NCBI GenBank assembly: GCA_963682055.1
Contig: OY821750.1
Location: 33,034,081-33,098,080, forward strand
Direction: 5' to 3'
DNA from: Primula veris
Lineage: Eukaryota; Streptophyta; Magnoliopsida; Ericales; Primulaceae
DNA: 64,000 nucleotides
The notes beneath the pieces were generated by a model. The model was not told where the DNA came from. It saw only the letters and a program-made list of their open reading frames with translations, and did not search any database. Every line of letters begins with the position of its first letter. Position 1 is the first letter of the stretch. The translations under genes were made by a program, and so were the position numbers. Shown here piece after piece: positions 12,773 through 26,292 of the stretch.

Positions 12773-15337
12773 ATGGGGCGACTTAGCGCATGGATGCTAA
12801 GCTGGTTCTGGAGACCGGCAGCGGCAGTCGGGACAGGGGATTATTCATTGTTACCATCTACGGACAAGGTTGATGATGCTAGTTATAATGTTGATGATCA
12901 TGTTTTGGGGCTAGTACCGTCTACGATCAAGGTTGATGATCATGTTTTGGGGCTAGTACCATCTACGGACAAGGTTGATGATCATGTTTTGGGGCTAGTA
13001 CCATCTACAAACGAGGTTGATGATCATGTTTTGGGGCTAGTACTGTCTACGAACAAGGTTGATGATCATGTTTTGGGGCTAGTACCGTCTACGAACAAGG
13101 TTGATGATCATGTTTTGGGGCTAGTACCGTCTACGGACAAGGTTGATGATCATGTTTTGGGGCTAGTACCGTCTACGATCAAGGTTGATGATCATGTTTT
13201 GGGGCAAGTACCGTCTACGAACAAGGTTGATGATCATGTTTTGGGGCTAGTACCATCTACGAACAAGGTTGATGATCATGTTTTGGGGCTAGTACCATCT
13301 ACAAACGAGGTTGATGATCATGTTTTGGGGCTAGTACTGTCTACGAACAAGGTTGATGATCATGTTTTGGGGCTAGTACCGTCTACGAATAAGGTTGATG
13401 ATCATGTTTTGGGGCTAGTACCGTCTACGGACAAGGTTGATGATCATGTTTTGGGGCTAGTACCGTCTACGATCAAGGTTGATGATCATGTTTTGGGGCA
13501 AGTACCGTCTACGAACAAGGTTGATGATCATGTTTTGGGGCTAGTACCGTCTACGAACAAGGTTGACGATCATGTTTTGGGGCTAGTACCGTCTACGGAC
13601 AAGGTTGACGATCATGTTTTGGGGCTAGTACCGTCTATGATCAAGGTTGACGATCATGTTTTGGGGCTAGTACCGTCTACGAACAAGGTTGATGATCATG
13701 TTTTGGGGCTAGTACCGTCTACGGACAAGGTTGATGATCATGTTTTGGGGCTAGTACCGTCTACGAACGAAGTTGATGATCATGTTTTGGGGCTAGTACC
13801 GTCTATAGACAAGGTTGATGATCATGTTTTGGGGCTAGTACCGTCTACGGATAAGGTTAATGATCATGTTTTGGGGCTAGTACCATCTACGAATGAGGTT
13901 GATGATCATGTTTTGGGGCTAGTACCATCTACGGACAAGGTTAATGATGCGAGTAATAATGTTGATGATCATGTTTTAGGGTCAGTACCATCTACGAACA
14001 AGGTTGATGATGTTGGTAATAATGTTGATAATCATGTTTTGGGGTCATTACCATCTATGGACGAGGTTGATAGTGCTAGTAATAATGTTGATGATCGTGT
14101 TTTTGGGGCAGTACCGTCTACCGACGAGGTTGATGATGTTATCTCTTCGCTTACAGAGTGAGTTAATTTCTGTTTTGTTAATTTGTTTTTCTGACCTTCG
14201 TTAGGTTTATTGAGTAAATTATTAGTCTTCCATTCCGAAGCAAAAGAAACCCTAAGTTGTCTCTGGGACCATTGAAACAGGCACTAAGTGAATGAATTTA
14301 ATGTCTTCTATAGCTCGTTTAAATGTAACAATTTCCATTTCGACCTGTGTCATTATTTAAAAGGGATGTTTCTTTGTCATTGTAGTCTCGTTGATCTAAC
14401 ACACCATTCGCAAGAAAATAAAAGCATTGGATCCGAATCACATTGGATTGAGCCCTTGTTATCCTTTCGCTACCCGATGATGCTTGCTAGACAGGCTTCT
14501 ACTAGCGTTTACCATGCAATACATTTATTGAAAACTGACACTTCTGTTAAGGTACTTCAGTTGTGTGATTCATGTTTAGCTTTATTTATTTTGTAGAAGA
14601 AGATGATGATAATTAGCGTGTTTCTATTTGAAGTTTGAACTAAACGAGTTTGTTATTATGTCCGATCATGTGCAGAGGATGGTAACTTCCTTGGCATCGG
14701 ATAAAAATGTATGGGAAGCTGTTATGAATAATGATATCGTACGGGAGTTTATAAGAGAATCCATGCCCGCAGGTATGTCTGAAATCTATTTTTTACGATC
14801 ACTCTTTTCTTTTTAAGCTTTGGACAATTGGGCCTCGTTTGGTTGCATCTTTCAGACTTGTTTTGTTCTTCTTAAAAGCTGTAAGTTGATGAATCCATAT
14901 TTTTCCTCAATATTAGAAAAAACCAGCTTACTTCTTTGAAATAAAGCTGCAACGAGACAATCCTTTAGGATCCTGACTAAAAATGAGTAGTAGTATTTGT
15001 AATATTTTTCATTCAAAAACATGCAGTTGACAATAATGGCAAGCGAAGGGCAAAATTAGCTAAAGTGGTCTATGAGGAAGCAAAGGTGAAAATGATTAAA
15101 ACAATTACGGAGAAAATTATTGCAGTAATGAAGTTATTGATTGAAATAATGGAGAAGAAAATGATTGGAATAATGGGGAAGATGGGAGTGTCAATGAGCC
15201 AGTTGTTTTCGGTGGTTGAAGAGATACAAGAATCTACATCGTACGGAATTGGACAAAAGATCCATGCTTCATGGATGTTGTCGATTACAGTACTCTTAAG
15301 CGTGGTTATTCGTCGAGGCTTGGTTCTCTTCGGTTGA
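12773..15337 (+). CDS. Tandem-repeat protein of unknown function, copy B (complete, 4 exons)
   Basis: Exons 12773-14157, 14386-14551, 14676-14772 and 15027-15337 join in frame through GT-AG introns to give 652 residues. The N-terminus (MGRLSAWMLSWFWRP) is hydrophobic/basic. Residues of about 25-460 are 28 units of HVLG-LVPSTxKVDD type. Most are 14 residues (42 bp); the edge units are longer, carrying an inserted ASNNVDD-like piece. A seven-unit block (294 bp) is itself duplicated in tandem at about 13008-13595. The C-terminal 190 residues are non-repetitive: SFRYPMMLARQAS, RMVTSLASDKNVWEAVMNND, a Lys/Met/Ile-rich helix, and a hydrophobic end around WMLSITVLLSVV that could be a membrane segment. 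The gene converges on the dehydrogenase gene at 16859. I do not recognise a function. The exon joins are inferred but every phase agrees. Confidence 0.7.
12853..14110 (+). repeat. Coding minisatellite, 42-bp units with 294-bp higher-order repeat
   Basis: The unit is about 42 bp with a core of GATCATGTTTTGGGGCTAGT. Units differ mainly at one or two codons (Asp/Asn/Ile and Lys/Glu before KVDD). The order of variants in units 3-9 recurs exactly in units 10-16; for example the rare TACTGTCTACGAAC variant at 13041 returns at 13335, 294 bases later. Confidence 0.9.
14829..14966. mobile_element. Degenerate MITE in the last intron of copy B
   Basis: This is the same insertion as at 1135-1272, at the equivalent intron position, with GGCCTCGTTTGGTTGC at one end. 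Confidence 0.45.
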
Positions 15338-15440
15338 CCTTAATTGGTCACGACGCCTTTTGCAACCTTCCAAATTGTAGCCCTCTGTTGGTCATTTACT
15401 TCCAAGTTTCCAAATACATTCACGTTCAATTTCCTTTCGT

Positions 15441-15452
15441 TTGTGTGTGTGT

Positions 15453-15483
<31 letters not shown>

Positions 15484-15524
15484 AGTGTGTGTGTGTGTGT
15501 GTGTGTGAGTGTGTGTGTGTGTGT
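15441..15524 (+). repeat. (GT)n-rich microsatellite, copy B
   Basis: It sits just after the stop codon of the gene, longer and with fewer interruptions than the copy A tract. Confidence 0.85.
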
Positions 15525-15569
15525 AATTTTACAATTTACATGCATGGTGTTGTTTCCTTTGTCGTTGTG

Positions 15570-16858
15570 AACGTGTCTTTTATGAATTCAGAGCTTTCTT
15601 AAGTATATTTCTCAGTTCTAGTATTTAAAATAAGTTCCTACATATAAATATATATACATACATCTTCTGATATAAGAGCATCCGTATCAATATCTCTACT
15701 AAACTCTTTAAATTTATAGATAAAACTACACTTTTTAGATTTTGAAGATTCATTTATATTTTGTGTCACATTTCAAACTCTATTATAATCTCTCTATAAT
15801 AATTATTATATTATTAATAGAGTTAAAATTTAAATTGACAATGTAAATGAATGGAGGAGACAAGAGTTTATAATAAAATATTGTTACTTTATTTTGATGA
15901 GAATGGGTGATACTCTCTTAATATAAAAAGTTCAAATTAATTTTTTTTTATTTATAAAGAGTAAGTTGTGAAATTGATGTGAGATCATTTTTTGTTCGAT
16001 ACTCTCTATTAAAATAGATTTATCACGTTTGATTTGATAAGTGTGAATCTATAAAGAGGATTGAGACCCCATAATAACTAAATGCAAAATAACCTGCAAT
16101 GTGGTTGGACCTGGTCAAGAAGGGAAAAGAAATAGTAGAAAGAAACTAATCAATCACTTGAAAAATGATCTCCTAATTCTACACTTTTTATTCACAATTT
16201 TCCGATATAAAATTCGGAGAAGGTGAAAATTGATAATATATTGAACTCATTTTCATAGAAAACAAGTTCAATAAGAACAAAAGGATTGGTAACTGAATTC
16301 TATGGCATGTTTTCTTGACTTATAAGCTGGAAATTGAGCAAAAATTTGGGCTCATCTGAGTTAAAAGCCAAAATCCAGAAACCAATCGACCATATACCAT
16401 TTATCTATTAAGCAAAGCAAAACATGCAAAACAAAGAACTACAGTCAATGACTCCATGATCATCGCACAGCAAACAACAAGGGTTTCAGATTCCGCCGAC
16501 AAGAAAAATTCACTTCCCGTTTCATAACTTAGAAAAGTTTTGAACAGAAATATTACATAATTTTAAGTGTCAAAACCTCGACAGTGCAACAAACAGAAAG
16601 TACGCTTTTTCATCCTAATCTCCAAACTTAACTTGAAAAAACAAAACCCTTTATTTCAAGGATAAACGAAGTCTAATGCATAATAAGTCTTAATGGGGAG
16701 CTCAAAGAGGGCGAAGCCGTAGCCAAACGCATTAAAGACTAACAAGATCAACGAACCGAAAACGGTACTATTCCGGTAATATGGAAGTCTTTTTGCATCT
16801 TCGGCCTTCCTTGCAGGCAGTACATGAATAGGGAGACAGGTATTCTTTCATTTTACAA
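15570..16858. other. Shared 3' flank between convergent genes
   Basis: This separates the stop codon of the tandem-repeat gene (15337) from the stop codon of the dehydrogenase gene (16859-16861). It must contain the 3' UTRs of both convergent genes. It is duplicated, diverged, at 1870-3297. No additional gene is seen. Confidence 0.6.
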
Positions 16859-19800
16859 TTAAGACGGGGCACCCAGATTGGAGGCAAGCCGCAAAATGTC
16901 GCTGAAGACCCCACCAGCAGTGACTTGGGCACCGGCACCGGGCCCACGGATGATGAGGGGTTGATATTGGTATCTTTGAGTGGTGAAAGCGATTATGTTA
17001 TCGGATCCAGACAGCTGAGCAAAAGGGTGATCTTTTTTGTATCTTCCAAGTTCTACGGTTCCCTTTTGGTTAACTACATCCACAACCCCGACGTATCTCA
17101 ACACCTGTAATTATGAACACGGAATTCGTTTTGTTATCATGTTTCCTGAGAAGGTTGCATGTATAAAACCATGATACAACAAACAACAGAACGGCAGTTT
17201 TTTAATGCAATATATTTTAAGTAATGGAATATTTGAAATTCACTTAATAATCGGTTCTTTTAAATTATTATTGCATCTAACTATTAGTATTACTTGGTTG
17301 TATTCACAGTTTCTAATTCGTGTTACCTCCTACCACTCTCCTTATGCATGTGCTTGTTTGTCAATCTATCTTTCAAGTTCTAAGTTCTCGTACTTAAAAG
17401 TACAAAAGCAAAAACAATCGTTTGATTGATACGAAAAATAAAAAAGAACCATTCTAGAGGTAGAAAAGTACCTGTTCCTTTTTACGTAAAAAGAGTCGCA
17501 CTTTTTTCGAAAAAAGTACAAATTTCAACTAAATTACACTATATTTCTAAATAAAAAAAATTATACATTTATCAACTTCTAGCTAACACCTCTAATACTT
17601 GTATGGAAAAAGAGTTATATTTCTTTCATCGACCCAAAGATGAACGATTGTACTTCTAAAAAAACAAGACACGGAATAAACAAAAAAAACTCACTTCTCC
17701 CTCGGCCTCTGCATCATGACGCTTCTTGGCCATGTCATTGTCGTATTGGGGCAATTGTCGAAGGAATTCATCAGCAGATGCAATACCCTAAAGAATACCA
17801 TCGTTAGGCACAACGAAAATATACTTTTTTTGAACAGATGATGTGCTAATATTTTCTATCTACAAAGTCAAGCAAAAGTGGAAATACATCGTACGTATAT
17901 ATTCTCGATAAATTATACTCAAAAGCAAACATGACAGCATTTTGAAAGAAACTATGCAAAGACGGACTATGTCTTGAAAGAGACTATGTAGAATGTACTC
18001 AAATCTTTTTCTCATCACAATTTTGATACAAAGATGAACTGCGTCATGCACAAAATGTGTAAAGTTCATTGTCTTTTTTTCTAAGTCAAAGTAAAATAAT
18101 ATAAATTTTATACTAAGATCTTCTTACCTTTAATGGCTCTGGCACAAGGCTCTGAATAGGTATATCTGAAAGTTCTAGCTTTAGACCAGCTTCCCTGGCA
18201 AGAATTATCACCTGAAATAAAGACGATTTTTTATCAGCTTTAAAATATATCATGGGTTTTTTCACGAATGAATGATGGTCTACTATATTCCATAAAAAAA
18301 AGGGAAAAGGAATAAGCACCTTTCTTGCAACATCTGTTCCGGATAAATCATCCCTTGGATCTGGCTCAGTAAAACCAGCCTCTTTTGCCTCTTTCACCAC
18401 ATCACTAAATGCTAGTGTATCTATGAAGTTGTTGAATATGTAGCTCAGAGTCCCACTACATCATCACGTGTTGTGTCAAAAACACTTGCAAAATAGAAAC
18501 TATTTGTGATATTATGATGGTAAATGATCACTTAAGGCCTTATTTGGTTACAACTTTTGCCTTTTTTGCTTACAAGCGCCTAATTTCGTTGACCAGCTTA
18601 AAGCCGAGCTTCCTCAGAATTTTTTAGTCTGAAAAAGCTACAAGCTTTAAGCAAGATGAACGCTGTTTTTTCTCAGCCTTAAAATATCCAGCTTATTTGC
18701 TAGAACGCAGCAACCAAATAAGCCCTAACTAACCTGAATATTCCCTCGATCCTCAAAATTTTGTCACCAGTTTCTTTCAGGCCTTGTAAAGTGCTAATAA
18801 TCGGGAGACCGGCTCCCACAGTTGCTTCGTAAAAATAGTGTGTATAAGATTGCCTTTGTAGAGATCTCAATTTCAAATACTGAAAACATTCCCCCAGAGA
18901 AATGAAAATACAAAAAAGTATCAGTTATCTTGATCAAAATAATCGATTGCAAAGGGTATGTTACAGTTTCATGCAATAATGTATCACCAGATTCTGAACC
19001 AACAAACAATTTTTTTGCAATTAGTACACCAAATTGGAAAAGAATTAAATATTCTTCTATCAGTTTTGTCTTTGAATTTTTAGCGTTTTCTATCGGATTT
19101 ATTCTCTTATACTTTATTCCCCAAAGTATGGTTATATAAATTATATTACTATGTAATGCATCGAAATCGTCGAGTAAAATATAACATCAGTGTACTGCTT
19201 GCTATTTTTGTAAATTAGTTCCCTAAGTCGAGATCTGGTGACAAGTTAATGTACAAAACTGTAATCATCATCATCCAATGCAAGGATGTCTTAAGTTGGA
19301 TTTTTTTGCAAATGAAATATACCTGATTGAGTGGTCCTGAGTTCGCTTTTTTGTTAGGAGTAACTACATGTATACCTCTTTTTAACCAGTCATGGTAATG
19401 GCTTGCAACACTAGTTTCAGCAGTGCAATCTACCAACACCGTGTTTGGAATAAAATGATTTGAATGCACATTTTGAACAAATTTTGTCATATCAGCTAAT
19501 TCTCCGCTGTCTTTTAAGACTTCTCTCCAATTAGATAAGTCGATTCCCCTGTTACCACGTCATTAAAAATAAAACAGTTATGGCCAAAATGCTCAACCAA
19601 GATAGTTCCTTTGTGATGGTATGTTTGCTAGCAGCTATTGAGATAATCTAATTTGATTATTTACTTAAAAGAGCTTTTTTGCTTTTCTGGTTTAGAAAGC
19701 TGGAAGTTTGAAATTGAATGACCCGGCTTTCTCTCAGCATAAAACAAGCCAGTTTATTTTCTCAAAAGCTGCAGGCGAAATAAGCTAATTATAATCCAAA

Positions 19801-22800
19801 TCAACCAAAACTTACGTGTCACTCAAAACCATTCGTTTTGTACCGGTGATTCCCATGACACGCAAATCAATGTTAAACTGTTCCTTAAGCACTGCCGCCT
19901 GTGAAAAACAGTTATATACTGTGGTAATATTCAAGCATGACACATAAGTATCTATTATATTTTCAATATTAAGGATTTTTCAAAAGGTTAATTTTCTCCT
20001 TCTGTGGCACAACAAACCTATTATCTGTAACAACTAATACTGTGCTATCAAAATTCAAATAAAGACAAGAATCTACAAAAGATAAAATATTTGGGACGCC
20101 ACCCTATCAAAATTCACAATCTTAACAGCAATATAAAGAAAATCTCACAACTAGTACAAAAAAACTATAAATAAAAAAAAATCACAAGTGCCTAAAAGAG
20201 GTCAAAATTTAGAGCTGGTATACTAATTCCTTGATTTTATTTTTTTTGTCAATTGGTGCTTTGTACACATGCATGATAGAAAAATTACGCACCTGGTGCT
20301 TAAGAGTTGAAATTCTAATGTTGGTGTCCTAATTGTTCGATTTCGTCTAGATTGGTGCAAAAATTGTAAAACTTAATGGAAGAATGTACTGATTGTTAAA
20401 TGTTGATACAAAAATGCTAAACGTATGATGCACTACTAGTTATTATGCATCAAGAACATGTGAAACTACCTGATCCTTGAGCTGATCAAGCAAAGCAGCA
20501 CCTATTAATCCAGGTCCAATGATACCCATTGCTATTGTAGTTTTAGAGAGATAAAACCGTGAGTGGACAGCTCTCAAGGCCCTCACACAGTCTTCTCTTT
20601 TAACAACCACTGTAACATTGTACTCAGAGCAACCTTGGGCAATGGCACGAACATTGATGTTAGCCTGCATTTTTATGGTAATTCTCAGTGAGCTTATAAT
20701 GTGTTTTACGGCAAAATAAATACTTCTATATGCATATATTATTTACACCAAACTAGCCCAGGTAACATGTGCCTAACAGGGGGTATACTTAGAGACAAAT
20801 TTATTGACATACATGATGGGGTAGCAATGGCAGTCTTATAATTATTAGGCACTTACTTAATGCTTGTTTGTATTCCATGAGTGTATGATAAGATGCCAAC
20901 TATACATGTACAAACATCACTACAAACTTAGTTAGTGTCGTCTCATTTGGTGAAATCAAATAAGATAGATACTCATAAGTTGCTTGCAAACTAAGAAAGG
21001 AGAGCCCCTCACTTTTTCATAAAGTACCAACATTTCGCTTAGAACTCTAGCCAAATAACATTTTGCTTAAAGCGAAAAATCCATACTTAACATAGAAAAT
21101 TGAATAAGGTGCTATTGTAAACACTAAAATTTAGTTAAAATTTACTCACATTTGATACAAGGACATGATATTGGAAAATTAACTCTTAACTTTTATTAGG
21201 TAAGGCTGTTTTTACGATTTACAAACCTTAGCTAGCGCATTGAAAAGTGTAGCACTGACTCCAGGTGTACTGGCCATCTTCTGGCCCACTGCTGCCAAAA
21301 TGCTACAGTTCGGTATAACTGCGACCTGTAAAGAGGAAAAAGAACTTGATGCAGATTCATGCATTCTATTTCAATAAATTAGTGTGTTTTGTTTTATCAA
21401 TGTGTCTTTTCATTTTTCTAAGTGTCTACATTAAGGATTGGTTTCTTCAATGTGTTTCTAGGTCCATGTGAAGTCTTTTGAGTTCCTATGTAGTCTCCGA
21501 TAAATAGGAGCATTATAGTTCTTTTTGTTTAGAGTGGATTTGGATTAAAGTTAAAGAGTTTGGTACTCTTTGTTATTTGAGTTTGGTACTCAAAGTCTTT
21601 GGTGAGGGTTATTTTATTTTTTACTTCTATTTTCGGGTTTAATTCGAGTTTTGTATCAGTTCGGTGTTTTGGGCTTGGTGTCCTGCATCAGAACTACTTA
21701 CGAAGGAACCCACAAAGAAAATTTACATTTCTACTCAAGCTTTCAATGATGCTTTTAGAATAAGGATAGTAGATAGATAGGATTCAATATTAAATGCCAA
21801 CAAAACCAACCAATGTTCAACACTTCTCGCATGGTAACAATTTATTACCATGATTGGGTAAGGGTTAAGGATTTCGATTTAAATGAACCCTAAAAACGCC
21901 CATTGGAGATATATTAAAATAAATTTAGCACCTGAGAAAGACGCCCAGCATCGAGAGCTTGACGAAATCTAGATTCTAAAGCCTGGGCAACAGCTTTAAC
22001 CTCCTTTTCTGGGACAGCAAAACAAACCGAATGCTCGCTACTGGCCTATTACAGAAACAAAAATAAGTAATTTTAGACGTTAGGGTAAACTTCAATAATG
22101 ATTCCAACACTTAAAGAAAAATTGCAATGGGGTTCCCATTGTTTTAATTGCACTAGATGGTCCTCGTAATTTTAAATACAGTAACACTGGTCCCCATAGT
22201 TTAAGTTACTGGTCCATTCCTATGCTGACATTAGTGTTAGACATGGGGACCACTCATGTAACCTGTGTAAAATATGAGGACTATGAGTGTACCTTTCTCA
22301 CACTACGAGGAGGAATTGTCTTCAATTGAAACTACTGAGACCAAATAGGAATTCTATTTAAAGTATAAGGATCATAAGTGTTGCAACTGAATATATGGGA
22401 ACCAAATAGGAGTATGATGTATCTGAAAGATGCTAGGAATATTTCGAGGAAATTACCTGAGATATCATGACAACATTTGCTCCAACATCTTTGACGGCAC
22501 CAAATATGTCACTAGCTGTACCAGGAACACCAGCCATTCCGGTTCTGGAAAAAAATGAAAATTTGAAATCAAAAGACTGAATGTTTGGATAGAGTGGCAT
22601 AACTACAACTGGGTAATAACCCCCAACATGTTTGAATGACAGCAAATTACACATGTGTCGTCTTTTGTTGCAACTTTTAAGAAAATAGGCTGGATGTTTC
22701 AATTTTTTGCAAATTAACTAGGTTCATTCAGCATAAAGCTTCTCCGCTTCTAGCCTTTGCATAACAAAATCAAAAAAATACTCAGCTTTTATGCTGGTCA

Positions 22801-25800
22801 CGAACTGGGGTCTGGTTTTTAAGCAAGAAAGCAAAAGGGCTGAGCTTAAAGCTGTGCAGCCAGAACAGGGCCTTAGCTGTTTTTCTGGTTGTGCATCGAC
22901 TTTACTTTCGAAACATTCTAATTCACAATGTTGAAAAAGAAAAGTGGAATACCTCCACAAAAAAGAACCTAAAACCAACATAACAATACAAAGAATAGCA
23001 TTTATGTATTGAAATGGAGGCATTATAAGCTTACCCTTCGACGTTAACTAAGGCTAAATTGTCTATTGTAGCGAACCCTTTGACTAAAGATTCAAATCTC
23101 TGGTCATCTTCAATATCTTCATCTGAAGACCGACATATCATTGTCCCGGGTGCAGATATATTGAATATATTTCTTATCACAATCGGAATATCATACTTCA
23201 TCACTGGTATGATGGTTCGAGGATGTAAAACATTTGCCCCGAAATACGACTACGCAATAAAGTAAATTACGTCATTCATGAAAGAAACAATAGATAGACA
23301 AATCAAAGGAAATTGTAGAAAGACCAAATTTACCATTTCCCAGGCTTCTTGGTACGACAATGTCTTCAGAACCACAGCTTCGCTTACTGCAGGGAGAAAA
23401 AATATCAACTATACAGATGCACATTCCACTATGTATTAATTTCGTGAGCAATCCACTTAAATAAATATTGCAATAAGCTGTTGTCAAAACTCCTGAGTCT
23501 CCACGTCAGCAATCTTACATCACAGAGAATGAAAAGAAAATATAGCAAACTTTGTACTTCTTAGGGCTAGTTTGGATGCAGCTTTTAAGCAAATAAGACG
23601 GAGGTTAGGGGTTGATAGAAAATCTAGGTTCGTCCAGCTTAAAGCTTCCACATTTTTCACGCCAGAAGAAAAGATCACCTTTTAAGCTGATCAACCAAAT
23701 GCAATCTAGCTCTTAAGCAAAAAAAAAAAATTGATAAAGCTACAACCTAACAAGGCCTTAAAAATAGTTTACTATATTTTCATTTATACCCCTGCCACGT
23801 AGGATGCTGATATTGGGACAATAGAATGGAGTTTCAGAGTTGTGAACCTAGCAGTACTCTGTGAACAGTGGTTAATAAACCCGTTAAGTCTAGAAGATAG
23901 GCATCAATACATATGCATACACACATAAATATATGTATATATACACACATATATGCATGTGTATGTATATGTAAACATATGCATGCACATTTGCACAGCC
24001 AGCCCTAGTATAAGCCATAACAGCCCTTTAGCTTAGGTGCCAATGAACCGAAAGGCGCAGGAAGAAAACCGTATTTTTTTTAGTTTTGATGCAGTAAATA
24101 GATCCCATTTTTGTTAAGTTTGGTTTTGTATTATGTTTGAAGACAATATTACTTTATATTCTAATCAATATTATGATTCTTTTTGTTTATATTTTCGTCC
24201 CGATAAAGTTAAAAGATGTGCCGATGTTCTTAAGGACTGAGGTATAGAATTGCTAGGGCCGGTCCTGTATATTTGTATGCACGTGTACCTTTTCTGGGAT
24301 CTGCACTATACACGCCATTGACGTCCGTCCAAATTGTGACCTGGCGAGCCCTAAATAAAGCACCCATTATAGCTGCAGAAAAGTCACTCCCATCTCTTTT
24401 TAAAGTAGTTGGAATATTCTGGGGTGTGCTACAAATAAAACCGGTTGCAATTATAATCTTAGAGGGGGTTCTAGAAAACCACTCCTCCAGTTTTTTTTCT
24501 GATTTCTCATAATCTGGATCAACTTGATTGGAACCCGACGGATTTACGATAAGGACCTCTCTTGCATCCATCCAGTTGCAGTCCTTCCCAGACTACATAA
24601 ATAAAGAAAACCAAGAACAGCCTAATGAAAGAGCAGCCAAAATAGGCAATGTACAAAGGTTTAGAACACCTATCAGGCAGTTTCAACTTTGTAGAATACT
24701 ACGGTAAATAATTTTGTCTACTGAACAACAGTTTACTGTCAATTTAATAGACTGTCATCAGATTGTGCACCGACAAGTAACACGGTTTTTCAATTTTACA
24801 CTTAAGTACTATCCTTTTTTTCTGAAAAATACATGAATACACTTAAAATTTGAAATGACTTGTAAACTTGGGGAAAAGATGAAAATTCGTGCAAGTATAT
24901 CAGTATACAGAATCAACCAACAGTGTGGTTCAATGAACAAAAAGAATTTCCGTAGCTGAGGATACTGATTCGAAACTAGCTCATAATTTAGTGTATGAAG
25001 TGAAGATTAATTAGCCCAAAACACATGACACACTGTCAGATTTGAAAAATAAGATAACTTAAGGGTAATATAACCTTTCGAACTCGGGCAGCCAACATCT
25101 GAGCAGACCATAACTCTCCATGTCCAACGACAAAATCAGTAAACGATTCCGTTGCATGACCAGCTGCATAATATTAAGAAAAACATATAAAAGACTATAA
25201 GAAAATATCAACAACCCCAAAACTACTGACCTTCGTTATCTAAGAAAGTGCATGATACAACAGAATTTTTTTTGTTTTACACACCAACCTGTCTGCGTGT
25301 TTGATTGATACACCGACTGAGCAGGTTTTTTTAGTAAACTAATCTATAGGTGTTATATTATTTCTAAACTTCTGTTATTGTACGAATATGACCATAAACT
25401 TCTTAGTTAGTGTTCTAATAAAATACAAAAGACGTCACTTTTTCCCGTTAAAATTAAATACAGGTTAAGAAAACCTTGAGTTTATCCTTAAAGCCTCCAC
25501 CTTTTTCAGGAAAAAAAAAAATACAAGGAAAGCTCATCTTTGACACTTATCAATCTTATGCAGTTTATCTTTCAATAAAAGAAACGGAAGTTAAAATCAA
25601 GCTGCAACCAAAGAAGTCTCCATAAAGAAAAATGTTGGGTTGTCGTACAGAATTGAGAAACATTGAAACAAGGGAAAAAACTTATGTATATATATATATG
25701 GAAAGGAAGAGATTGGTACCGATATATATAGCACGGAGCATAGCTCTTAGGTTATTAATATCATCATACAATCGCAACAAAAACCTATCAAGTTCGTCCC

Positions 25801-26292
25801 CGCTTAGCAAATCAATAGCTGTTTGTTTGTGCTTTTCTAAAACAGCATCTAGTGCGTCTGTATAAGTATCCTCCCGTGACTGTGCTTTTTCGATGAGATC
25901 GAACATCATATCAGTCACTTTCGACATTGCAGAAACAACCACTAATTTTCTTTCAGAGTCGTCATTCATAACAATATTTGCAACGTTTTTAATTCTATCG
26001 GAGCTTCCTACACATGTGCCACCAAATTTGTGGATTGACCACGAATCGCCTGTGGGAAGGTGAGCATTTTCCGTAGGAGTTTCTAGCGCGGTAACTGAAA
26101 TTTTTGCAAGGAAAAAGGCATAAATGACATTACAACAAAAATTAACCTCCTCTTAACAACTTAATGACAAAATGATCATTGGTGTGAGATAAAACCTTTA
26201 GCTGCCGCACAAGTTCGGATATTAGAAAACTTCCTTCTACTCCATTCACTATTAGAATCCGTTCTGAAACCAGAGACAAATGTTATTGTCAT
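16859..26292 (-). CDS. AK-HSDH: Bifunctional aspartokinase/homoserine dehydrogenase, plastid (17 exons)
   Basis: It catalyses the first step (aspartate phosphorylation) and third step (aspartate semialdehyde reduction) of the aspartate pathway to threonine, methionine and isoleucine, in plastids. Exons from the 5' end: 26292-26196, 26094-25720, 25163-25075, 24592-24289, 23386-23334, 23249-23035, 22544-22457, 22045-21932, 21325-21227, 20664-20470, 19898-19816, 19548-19323, 18879-18734, 18455-18320, 18211-18128, 17787-17695, 17104-16859. All phases agree, giving 880 residues. Visible: Ser/Arg-rich N-terminus (probable transit peptide), KFGGTCVGSS near residue 55, TTLKRDGSDFSAA, paired ACT domains (NLALVNVEGTGM; IPNCSILAAVGQ), the Rossmann loop GIIGPGLIGAAL near 525, VVTPNKKANSG, DPRDDLSGTDVARK, and the C-terminus SDILRLASNLGAPS. 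I chose the ATG at 26292 because an in-frame stop lies 27 bases upstream. The N-terminus is some 30 residues shorter than in family members, so an extra 5' exon is possible. Confidence 0.93.
18536..18725. mobile_element. Tourist-like MITE in an AK-HSDH intron
   Basis: A 190-bp element with termini GGCCTTATTTGG and CCAAATAAGCCC (inverted, one mismatch). It is flanked on both sides by TAA, the 3-bp target duplication typical of PIF/Harbinger elements. It fills most of the intron between 18455 and 18734. Confidence 0.75.
19655..19812. mobile_element. Probable MITE remnant in an AK-HSDH intron
   Basis: The internal motifs (GAGCTTTTTTGC, CTTTCTCAGC, AAACAAGCCAGTTTATTTTC, AAAAGCTGCAGG) are the same as in the clearer Tourist-like copies. 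The termini are degraded and no clear target duplication is visible. Confidence 0.4.
22724..22876. mobile_element. Probable MITE remnant in an AK-HSDH intron
   Basis: It contains AGCATAAAGCTTC, a CTCAGC motif and CAGAACAGGGCCTTAGC near its right end, which fit the same family. The termini are imperfect and I could not find a target duplication. Confidence 0.35.
23564..23757. mobile_element. Tourist-like MITE in an AK-HSDH intron
   Basis: A 194-bp element with inverted termini GGGCTAGTTTGGATGCAGC and GCTACAACCTAACAAGGCC. It is flanked by TTA on both sides (23561-23563 and 23758-23760). Same family as the element at 18536. Confidence 0.7.
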
